Source of the DNA: Chloranthus sessilifolius
Lineage: Eukaryota; Streptophyta; Magnoliopsida; Chloranthales; Chloranthaceae
Reading direction: 5' to 3'
Assembly: GCA_021018995.1 (NCBI GenBank)
Contig: CM037585.1
Span: 127,810,831 to 127,874,830, forward strand
DNA: 64,000 nt
Every line of letters begins with the position of its first letter. Position 1 is the first letter of the stretch. This document shows, in pieces, positions 55,408 to 64,000 of the stretch. Made by a program: the position numbers and the translations under genes. The notes beneath the pieces are model-generated. The model was not told the origin of the DNA. It worked only from the letters and a program-made list of their open reading frames with translations, and did no database searches.

Positions 55408-56653
55408 GTGGGACCTAAGAAACAAACGACCACACGGGCTCCTACATCCAAAAGACCGGCTTCTAGAGCTGGCTCTTCACGCCAACCTTCATAGTCAGCT
55501 CAACCACCACCACGGCCGACTCAACCTGTTCCTTTGCACAACCTATACCCCTCAAATTCGGGAGCAACCGAATGAGTTTTGGAGCATTAAAGGCTTTGCT
55601 ACTGAGTGGGTTTTTTACCCTGAACTGTTTGATCAACAGCCGACCACTCAGTCGGCATCGGAGTATTTAGAGAAAGCCCAAATAACCTCGTTATGTATCG
55701 CCTTTAGTGACCACTTCTACCCCCGTCTTGTGCGTTTGTTTTATCAGCGCATGTGTAAGGACGATGGTAAAAAAAAAAAAAAAAAAAGTTATACCTCAAT
55801 TGATGGGCGTGACTACGCCTTCGACCTAGAGGACATTGCCATCGCAATGCGTTGCCCACTTACACATTCATCGAATATGGGTTTGGGTCCTCCTTTCCCT
55901 AAATCTGTTCCTGTTAAAGAGGTTATCAAGCAAATGACCCAAGGTCGTCATGGGTCTGGTCATTCTATCGCCCGTTCACACATGCCCGACTCCATGTGGA
56001 TCTTAGACATGATTTTCAAAGCAACCCTTTACCCATTCGGACACCGTCGGCGTCGGGTCCCATCCAACAACTTTATTGCCGCTTTTAAGGAGCGTTGGTT
56101 GATCCCAAATCATATTTAAGGGGATTATTAAAGCTCGTGAAAAGATGGGCAAGCAAGTGAAGAAACCGAAAAAGGGCATTCCATATGCTCGTTTGATTTC
56201 AGTTATGATCGAAAATTATCATGCGGGCCCAGGTTATGAGATTCCCCCTACTGAGCTGAAGTCCATGGATGGTCTAAAATTGTATAAACTCGTTAATTGG
56301 GATCCAACGCACGTTGCCCCAGAAACTGATGTTCCTGCACCCGATCAGCCCCCACAGAGCGACGTACTCACGCTGTCAGAGTTTACTCGCAAGATGACTT
56401 CTATGAGCCAGCCGATTCAAGAGCTCACACATCATACCAGCTCCATGCGTCGGGAGTTGGAGGTTCATGGCGGGGCTCTGACGTATCTCATGCAGCATGT
56501 ATTCCCCATAGATTATACCACGTGCATGGCCAACGTTCGAGCATCCGTTCACCACCGTCGACATCAGGTGCAGGTCTCAGCATGCCTACCGATGAGGGTG
56601 TTGTTGGTTCGGATGATGCCGACGCTGATGATGGGGACGATGACCAGGAATAG
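55408..56653 (+). pseudogene. ORF3 of element C, plant transposon protein-like
   Basis: The N-terminus is probably the Lys/Thr/Ser-rich text GPKKQTTTRAPTSKRPASRA at 55408, where the expected ATG is GTG. A frameshift near 55560 leads to NEFWSIKGFATEWVFYPELF, HFYPRLVRLFYQRM, SYTSIDGRDYAFDLEDIAIA, SMWILDMIFKATLYPFGH and FKERWLIP. After a stop at 56117-56119 and another shift, GIPYARLISVMIENYHAGPG follows. The acidic end GSDDADADDGDDDQE closes at TAG 56651-56653. An A run at 55770-55787 inside the core encodes an odd Lys stretch. It is homologous to ORF3 of A and B; function unknown. Confidence 0.75.
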
Positions 56654-57350
56654 GCTGATCAGGCTGCTGCGGGGGAGGACAAGATCAGCCTCTGTGCTGT
56701 TATGTTCTTTTTGTTGTCCTGTTCATGGCTTGTATTTATTTTTATGGATGCTCTAGAACCTTATGGTTCTATCTTTTGCTATTTCTTATACACTTTTGTT
56801 TTGTGGTATGGAGCGCTAAGCTCCATTTTGTTTCGTTATGTACTCTTCGATCTATGGATGCTCATGTAGTTTATAGACATCTTTGTTTGGTTGTGAACTT
56901 ATGGACTTTGATATTTGAGCATGTGCTTTCATCCATGGTTGTTCTTTTTCTTCACTTGTGGTTGTGCCTTTGGTTCTTTTGCATTCTGTTTTGGTATTTA
57001 TCTGGTTTTGTGATTCGATTTACTCGACCCTATCACTTAAATCACCTGTTTTGTGTCCTTTCTGTTTTGATTTGTACACCATGAGTCACGGTGAGGTTGT
57101 TTCCCGACACGTGACACTCGGGGTGTAGGCATCCATGTACGGATGCAATCCACTATGGCACTTTGGGTGCCACATAAAGTACATCCAGGTTACTACGGAT
57201 CCCACCCTTGACTTGCGTGCCCTGTGAGGCTATCGCACTGTGGCCCATGTATTTTTTGTTTTAAAGGTTCGTTTGCTTTGGCCGAGTTTGGATGGGTTTC
57301 TTTCGCACTTTGTTTCGTTTGTCTTCACCATTTTCGAGGACGAAAATTCC
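56654..57350 (+). other. 3' untranslated region of element C
   Basis: T/G-rich, without a supportable ORF. 57085-57250 (GTAGGCATCCATGTACGGAT, ATCGCACTGTGGCCCAT) has a clear relative at 63541-63716. CATTTTCGAGGACGAAAATT just before the polypurine tract corresponds to the interrupted palindrome in A. Confidence 0.65.
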
Positions 57351-57364
57351 TAAGGAGGGGAGAA
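57351..57364 (+). other. Polypurine tract of element C
   Basis: TAAGGAGGGGAGAA directly precedes the TG of the 3' LTR. Confidence 0.88.
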
Positions 57365-57957
57365 TGTAATATCCCGATATTTTTGAATCCGAGTTTGACT
57401 GATTTTGTGCACAAGTCCGGCACGGTGACCAATGTCGCCATGGTTTTATTTAATAATAAGTCATTAAATAATATTTGGTGAGCTTTGAGTGGAAGGATTA
57501 GAGTTCAGAGTGTGATTGGGCAGTTAGTGTGAAAGCCGTGCACCGACTTGCGGTGTGCCGCTCAACACCAAGACCCAACCTATTTGAGCATCGTCACCTT
57601 TGAAACCTTTGCGGTATTTCGATTGTGCAATCACCTACAAGCTCAGACACTCGTACCTCTTCATGGCGCAGACGCTGATCATCTCACGATCTTCGTTTGT
57701 GTTTTGAAGAGATGGAGATCAATTGTTGAAGAAATCCGTCGATTTTGCTTCAAAACCCTCTTCGGCATTATTTCTTAAAGCTATGGGATTAATCGGCAAA
57801 AAGGTTAATTTTTCTTTTGATTTTAATGGTTTAGATTGTAGAATAAATCTTATTTTAGTTTAGTGTATGTGTGTGTGCAAAAATAAAGCGAATCCGACAA
57901 GATTTGAGGGGAAAAATAGACCAAGAAAGCAACATGAAGGGTTCTGAACCCGAGAAA

Positions 57958-58055
57958 TTCGAGGGTCGAATTTTAATTCGAGGGTCGAATTTAGGTTTTT
58001 AAGCCTGATGCATTTTTGGGAAATTCGATGGTCGAATTTGAATTCGATGGTCAAA
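57958..58055 (+). repeat. Palindrome cluster in 3' LTR of C
   Basis: TTCGAGGGTCGAA starts at 57958 and 57977, and TTCGATGGTCGAA (last copy with one change) at 58024 and 58043. Both pairs are 19 bp apart. The extended unit AAATTCGAGGGTCGAATTT is itself an interrupted palindrome. Offset from LTR start is about 593-690. Confidence 0.9.
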
Positions 58056-59131
58056 TTTGGTCCGATACTGTTTTGGTATTTCTGTCATAACGTTTTATCC
58101 CGAACTCGTATTAATACAATTTTTGAGGCGTTGGAAATAAGACAACGAGCCCTATAACTTTCATGAATTGACCAATTTATGAATCGAATGTTATAAAGGT
58201 CAAACATTAGTGTGAAGTAGAGACAAGTTTTTACATGAGTCAATGTTACCTTAAACTTGCCTGTTTTGCCTAACTGTGAGAAAATTTTAGAAACTTTGGC
58301 TTATATGATAATTAGTCGGTAACATGTGTATACATGAATGTTTGTAATATAGATTAAAGATTGGAGATCGTCGAGTGAGCTTTTACTTTGCCTCACGATA
58401 TAGACTCTAAACTAAGGTAGGGAAAACTTGATATCATGTGCATTATTTCATAAACATGTGTGTTATGTTATGATACGTTCTTCGATCCTATTTTGTGATT
58501 TCCGTTTATGATTTTGAAGAAATGAGGCATGTGTTTATGTATGACTTAAAAACATGTGAGACTTATGGAATCCTCGAGATTCATTTGATATGTGTATAAG
58601 AGACTTTCACACTTTGTTCCGACTTCTGATATAAATTATAATTATCACTTCACACGGCGATAAGCTATATGTATGCACTTTTGGATTTAAGGTTATGTAT
58701 AACCGCGACTGACGCGGCAGGATATCCGTGACCGGTACGGCGGCCAATCCGTACACCCTTTGTGATATGTACTTTGTGATTCCTACCGTATAACGGTAAT
58801 TATGTTCGGCCAAGTGTCCAACTCTACGGGACCTTGGATTTATGTGCAAATGACTCATGTGAGTGACGATGGTGGGTATTCCATCGGGGGCTTGAGGCTA
58901 TAGTTCCTCATTCTAGTACTTTAAGTAAACACTTTTAAGTTTTTCTTCTTTCTTATGTCGGAATAGAAATGTGAGCATGTTCATGATTCCATTAGCATTG
59001 CATATGTATGTTAAGGTTATGAAATCACCTCTCTGCATGTGTTCAAAACAACTTTGTGTACGTTATGCCATAAGATATGTGTTTGATGTTATGATAAGCA
59101 TGTTATTAGTTTTTTTTCCTACTGAGCTTGG

Positions 59132-59263
59132 ATGAAGCTCATACCCCGACTATACGTCACAGGTGCTGACACTGCCTTAGGATCTGACGATCGTGATTTG
59201 GAGAACTCTGACTACATTGCTGAGGAGGAGTTGGAGACCCCAGCAGAGGAGTTCCTTCCTTGA
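59132..59263 (+). other. Protein-like acidic segment in LTR of C (43 codons)
   Basis: An ATG at 59132 opens MKLIPRLYVTG and the frame ends EEELETPAEEFLP before TGA at 59261-59263. RLYVxG and the acidic end are shared with LTRs A and D. CACAG/GT within it, after a T-rich stretch, resembles a splice acceptor. The 5' LTR copy is disturbed by indels and a stop. Confidence 0.5.
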
Positions 59264-59605
59264 TCGAGATAGGTCATTTTGGTACTTTTGGATTATAATC
59301 TTTTTGAATATTGGGCCCTAGGCCATTGTTTTGTCTTTTGGATATCACTTGAGGAACCATCAATAGGAACCATTGTTTAGGTGTTTGGATTGGCCAACAC
59401 TGGTGGTTCTTTCTGGTTCCTCTTGGTGATATTTTTTGTTAAAGCTTTTAAGCTTTTGTTCTTGTTTTATTAGCTTTGCTTCTATTTAGATCTATGCTTA
59501 TGCTGCCGGCTTTGTTTGAAATATGGCTTATTGAGAAATCAATAAGATGATGAACCGGCCTTTCCTATACCTTAAGGATTGGAAAAGTCGGGTCGTCACA
59601 CTACT

Positions 59606-60027
59606 ACAGGTGGGTGCCTTTCTATCCATCCAAATCTACGCTTTTACACTATTTGATGAATATATGAAGAATTTAGGAAAACTAAAATTTCTTAGGTTTT
59701 GTGTAGATTCACAAAACGATTATGGTCAAAGGGTTGACTCTATAGTTGAATCCATCGGCCGAGAACTATAGTGCACTATTTCTCTTCCACATGGCACCCA
59801 AGCGTGCCGGCAAAATAGATTCCACATCAAGAATGGACTGCTGCCCTGTTTTATTTTGTTGTGCACTTGATGTGGAGGTCTAAGTTTGACCGTTTCAATT
59901 TTGATGATCCGATCAGTTTTTGACCTCGGTCAAACCTTAGACTCCTCATAAAATTTGATTTTTTTACATCTAATGGCTCACATTGATATGATTATATTTA
60001 TTTTCATAAATGTTAGCACTCTAAAAA
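59606..60027. other. Spacer between elements C and D
   Basis: About 420 bp, AT-rich; I recognise no gene or repeat. AAAAA at 60023-60027 borders element D. Confidence 0.5.
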
Positions 60028-60387
60028 TGTGACAGCCCGAAATTCGGCACCCCAAAACTCGTGCCATCAGCACGATCCTCAAGACTGCGCCCCATTCATC
60101 TGTACGGAACATTGGTACGGCAAGCAATAATACAACGAGATAACAAATGACTAAACAATGCGGAAACCAACATACTACTCAAGTATAAACCCAAAAGACA
60201 GTTCTACTTTCATGCCACTGCATGAACAAAGAATCGATCCGAACCATCAGTGATAAACAGATCACCCCAGATGGTTTGCCAAAAGAATTATACCAATTTA
60301 ATTACATTTTCTAAAATAAGGCTTGACATATCAAGTCACACAACAAGCTCTCAAAACTCACTCTATCAAAGTGCTCAGCAGAGTCTC

Positions 60388-60540
60388 CTAGAAGAAGTCC
60401 TCGGGAGGAGGCTCCAACTCTTTCCCGGGCACGTAATCCGAATCACCCGGATCCACGTCCCCCGAAGCCTCGGCCACTGCTAATACTAGACCTGCGACGT
60501 ATAGTCTAAAGGATGAGCTACATCCTAGCTCAATAGGGAA
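60388..60540 (-). other. Protein-like acidic segment in LTR D
   Basis: The minus frame reads FPIELGCSSSFRLYVAG, then GDSDYVPGKELEPPPEDFF and a stop at 60388-60390. An ATG exists upstream at 60612 in the same frame. It is almost identical in type to the A segment (SDFADGEELEPPPEEFF). Confidence 0.55.
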
Positions 60541-61137
60541 TAACACAATGAACATATAAGTCAAAATTTTACATATATTCCATAATATTCTAAGCATGAT
60601 GTATCTATGCACTTGTTGGAAAACAGTTTAAAAGATGACAATTTGTATTTTAAATTTACTGATAGTTGCATGTTTTCCTTTATTATTAATTGTTCATGAA
60701 TGACACTGAATAGACCTAAAGCAAAACTTAAATCTTTAACTTAAGTAGTCCTCGAGCAATATAGCATCGAGCCCCGATGGAATACCCTCCATCGTCGCCT
60801 AAATAGACAGTTGTTATATGTATTCCCTGGGAATACTACCCAAGCCCCTTTCTCAATAGGCGGCAATCTCATCTCAACATCCCTGGGATGCGCTTACTGT
60901 GTACTGATAAACCTCCGTACCGGTGTACGGATTGGCCACCGTACCGTTCACGGATATCTTGCCGAGTCAGTCGTGGGTATCCCGTCACGTCGGTGGGGTA
61001 TTCTATTCAAACCTTAAATAACAAAAATATCATGTGCTTTATATATAGTTATTCACCGTATAAAAGTGCTACTTTATATCAGTTAGGCCTTATCAGTCGT
61101 TATTTAATCTTACCAACATCCCTAGGATGTCTGAATT

Positions 61138-61297
61138 ACTCGCATCACACTGATGCCTTTATCACTTTCTCATCCCCTGGGGATGCCTCATTTTCATTAG
61201 ATTACTTGGTGTCAGTTACTCGCATCACACTGATGCCTTTATCACTTTTTCATCCCCTGGGGATGTCTCATTCTCATTTACTTTCTTGGTGTCACAC
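61138..61297 (-). repeat. 80-bp tandem duplication in LTR D
   Basis: ACTCGCATCACACTGATGCC starts at 61138 and again at 61218, and the 80-bp units differ at only a few bases. It is not present in LTRs A and C. Confidence 0.85.
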
Positions 61298-61585
61298 GCA
61301 CACCCTTTTTACAAAGATTTACACAGTTAAAATATTTTCAAATTTGTTTCTATATCACTACATACTTGCTCTTGCAATTAAAGTACATGTTCAAGGTGTT
61401 TCCTACCTTAGGTCTATGAAGGTCCGAGCATCAAGGTCTCACACGGCTCCTTATGCTTACTATCACATATACCACCTATAGTACATCATAACACGTGCAA
61501 CATATCACTAAAGATGCAATAGAGAAGGTCCTAGACCCTCCATGAACCTCAAGGTTCAATTAAAAAGTCAAGTGAAACTGTCAAA

Positions 61586-61931
61586 ATCGATTAATCGAAC
61601 CCTAAATCAATTAATCGATTCCCAAAATCGATTAATCGAAATCCAAAATCGACTAATGGAATTCCCCAAAATGGTCAAGTCGATTCTCAAATCGAGTAGT
61701 CGAAAATCCGAAATCGATTAGTCGATCCCAAATCAATTAATCGAAATCCAAAATCGATTAATCGATTTCCCAAATCGATTAGTCAATTTTCCTAAGTCTT
61801 ATTTCTCCAGCCACTGGAGGTACCCAGTCGATTAGTCAATTTTCAAATCGATTAATCGACATTCAAAATCGATTAATCAAAATCGGGCATCTTTGCTTTT
61901 TCAACTTCTAGACCAAAATCGATTAATCGAT
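61586..61931 (-). repeat. Palindrome array of LTR D, about 21-bp period
   Basis: ATCGATTAATCGA or variants start at 61586, 61606, 61627, 61648, 61671, 61691, 61713, 61732, 61753 and 61774, with steps of 19-23 bp (mean 20.9), then at 61827, 61847, 61868 and 61918. Seen from the LTR start the array begins at about 594, as in LTR C. Confidence 0.88.
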
Positions 61932-62524
61932 TTGGCCAGACTCTGCCCCCTTTTCAGGTTGTTCTTCCAAATCTTTTCCTTACCGATTCTCCCCCTTTTC
62001 TAAGCCTTTAATCTATCTTTTTAACTACATTTAACTAATTTTAACCATCAAGACTTATGCATTTAAATCTAATAAGGACTCACCTCAAATCAATCTCTAC
62101 AAGGATGGATTGGTTGGTTAAGTAGCTAGGGTTCCAGCTTTTGCTCCCACGAATCCAATCACGTTGAATCCGACATTTATTACTCAATCTTTCCTTCAAT
62201 TCAGCCACATTAATTCCTTTTCATTAACTCACCTTGGCTCTCTCTCTCTATCTCTCTTCTTAACTCACTTCACCAACCAAACAATGAAAACTAGGTTATT
62301 AAACCCTTATATCCTCTCTCAAGTTTCGGTGTTAAGCATATACACCATAGATAGGTGTACGTGATCATTAACTCACACCATACACTACACTTATGTCAAA
62401 TTTACATCACATTAGTTCATCACTTCATGAGTCTACTGTTTGACCATCACTTGGTCAAACCTACGACCAGTCGGGCACAGATCCCGAGGTCACTATTTAA
62501 CGCTCAAAATTTTGAGATATTACA

Positions 62525-63540
62525 AAAAAACCTGTGGATATATTGATTTTACACTTAAAATATTCTAGCACTTGTTTTGAAAATTTGCACTTACATTGGC
62601 CAAAGGGTCTAGTTTGACCCATTAAATTAAGCGAACCACAGAAGTATGATTCGAGGCCCGTCGATTTAAATAAAGATTATTTGGCCTTCTGTTAAATCGA
62701 TGGTCAAATTTTGATTATAATAAACAAACCTCGATCTTTGCACTACAACATAACCACAAAAATTTTTGGACTTTATGCTTATGACGCCTTAGTCTAAGGT
62801 CTGATTTGGCCCTTTTAGATCTCAGGTTTTGGGTCGAATCATGTCAATGGTCAAAACCCACTTTTTCTATGACACCACATGGTTATCAAACCCGATGTCC
62901 TATATCCAATTTTATTCAAATCTTTATAATGGACCTTAAATATCGTATAAGCCTTTATGAAAATTGAATCAGTCAAGACCCCTAAACATCATAAAGGTCC
63001 ATGGGCCTTGTGGACCCGTTTAGTCTATGAACCCTTAATGGGCTCGTATACTCAATATAGTTAAACGCGCGTTTTGTAAAATCACTGACTCAAACCTTTT
63101 GAATAAGCTCAACTTACCTTTTAAACTTAGGACAATTATTTAGGTACATCTTCTACCCACGCTATGAAGGTGTACGTACCCCTAAAATTATACGGCAAGG
63201 ATCCGACGGTTGAAACTTGTTTGAGTCATATAAGAGTCGATATTTAGCCAAATTTCACAAACGACCAGTCCGTTTTCATCAGATCGATAAAAGCGATCTT
63301 ATGAGACTAGTCTAGCATCACCTTGTGATACGTTTTTGGTAGTCACGTACCTCCCTTTTTTTAGGTCGCATTATTTTCTCTCTTAATGATGAATGAGGCA
63401 TTCCGAATTACGAGTATTATGATTAGATGTTTTCTTATTATATATTTTATTTTCTCTGTGTGACATTTATCACTTAAAAGTACGTTAGGGCATATGTATG
63501 TTAAGAAAAAAGAATAAGATACGACACACGACTTTTAAGC
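62525..63540. other. Spacer right of LTR D
   Basis: About 1 kb without a recognisable ORF. It may be the noncoding 3' part of the element that holds the block at 63541-63716. Confidence 0.4.
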
Positions 63541-63716
63541 CTTCGTCACGGTAGGATTTCTTTCACGGTCACGTGGAACTTGGAATGTAGGCATCCATGT
63601 ACGGATACAACCCCTCTATGGTAGTATGGGATGCCACATGAAATACATCCAAGTTACTACGAAACCCATCCTTTGGAAAGCGTAGTTTGTGAGGCCTATC
63701 GCACAGTGGCCCATTC
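63541..63716 (+). repeat. Fragment related to the 3' untranslated region of C
   Basis: GTAGGCATCCATGTACGGAT, TACATCCAAGTTACTACG and CTATCGCACAGTGGCCCAT occur in the same order and orientation as at 57110-57250, with moderate divergence between. It shows a further related element, though no LTR or polypurine tract follows before the window ends. Confidence 0.75.
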
Positions 63717-64000
63717 TAATTAAGTTTAAGAAAAGATAGAATATGAATATATTAATATACGAGATATTTAAAAAGTGGGGACTTAAGCCCACGCAAATAT
63801 GAAATCGAGGCGGAGACCTAAGCCCAGAACCGAATAATATTATGATATATTAAGATACGTTATGAAGGCCAGTTAAACATGAATTAAGTTTCTACATATG
63901 TCATGTCTTGCGTATCACCGTAACATTCAACGCCTGCAGCCAAGACGAGTCTTAAGGACACTATAATAGCTTTGTCTCGAACTAAGGGGACATTGTGATT
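63717..64000. other. Right end of window
   Basis: AT-rich sequence with the word ACTTAAGCCCACGC and a variant ACCTAAGCCCAGAA (63780, 63817). No ORF or element border is visible. Confidence 0.4.

Larger units (their letters stand above)
49475..59600 (+). mobile_element. Element C: complete, non-autonomous Tekay-like element
   Basis: Two LTRs of about 2.23 kb, a perfect tRNA-Met-type primer site, a polypurine tract and identical CTACT target duplications (49470-49474 and 59601-59605) show a whole, single insertion. Inside, most of the gag capsid, all of RT and the integrase catalytic core are missing, while zinc knuckles, protease, RNase H, the integrase C-terminus, ORF3 and the palindrome clusters remain. 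It would need enzymes from a relative to move. Confidence 0.92.
57365..59600 (+). repeat. 3' LTR of element C, 2236 bp
   Basis: It starts TGTAATATCCCGA and ends GGGTCGTCACA, followed by CTACT. It matches 49475-51706. Confidence 0.95.
60028..62524 (-). mobile_element. Element D: solo LTR, minus strand, about 2.5 kb
   Basis: On the minus strand it starts TGTAATATCTCAAAATTTTG and ends CGAATTTCGGGCTGTCACA, like the LTR of A. It shares with A and C the block around GATGGTGGGTATTCCATCGG (here with GAGGG). Neither a primer site nor a polypurine tract adjoins it, and AAAAA flanks both sides, so it is a recombination product of a full element. The A-rich flanks make the duplication only weak evidence. 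Confidence 0.8.

Overview
The window is plant nuclear DNA from an angiosperm whose genome is crowded with retrotransposons. I cannot name the species. The evidence is one R2R3-MYB gene, Ty3/gypsy retroelements with plant-type primer sites, tRNA-derived SINEs, CACTA-type MITEs, Mutator-like inverted-repeat elements and a PIF/Harbinger remnant. I see no rRNA, tRNA, CRISPR or prokaryotic feature. The only gene that looks intact is the MYB gene (38032-38742).

Layout. 1-11087: element A, a Tekay/Del-like chromovirus with 2.2 kb LTRs, cut at its 5' end by the window edge and inserted into the 5' LTR of element B. 11088-24774: element B, an Athila-like element (gag, protease, RT, RNase H, integrase, ORF3, ORF4, 1.37 kb LTR), itself inserted in the pol of element F. 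24775-32187: element F, minus strand, a Tat-like element with a G-patch domain, of which the 5' LTR, gag, protease and the first codons of RT are visible. 32188-33411: element G, minus strand, LTR, primer site and gag start, broken by F. 34.1-36.0 kb: PIF/Harbinger transposase remnant and an RNase H1 N-terminal/viroplasmin-like domain. 36.5-49.5 kb: gene-bearing, AT-rich land with the MYB gene, SINEs, MITEs, three Mutator-like inverted-repeat elements with 9-bp target duplications, and a broken STRUBBELIG-family receptor fragment. 49475-59600: element C, complete between matching CTACT duplications, a non-autonomous Tekay relative that lost RT and the integrase core. 60028-62524: element D, a solo LTR on the minus strand. 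62.5-64.0 kb: flank holding a block homologous to the 3' part of C.

The main result is a shared organisation in elements A, B and C (and in LTR D). Each family carries its own short TCGA-centred palindrome, repeated in noncoding DNA at a strict spacing of about two helical turns: CGCTCGAGCG in A and CAATCGATTG in B, both at 22 bp start to start; TTCGAgGGTCGAA in C at 19-20 bp; ATCGATTAATCGA in D at about 21 bp. Clusters sit in the LTR and again just upstream of a third ORF that follows integrase. The ORF3 proteins of A, B and C are recognisably homologous although A/C and B belong to different Ty3/gypsy lineages, and all end in an Asp/Glu-rich tail. I infer, without proof, a family-specific DNA-binding or anti-silencing module, comparable in logic to the VANC/VANDAL system. 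Almost every retroelement ORF here is broken by stops or frameshifts.
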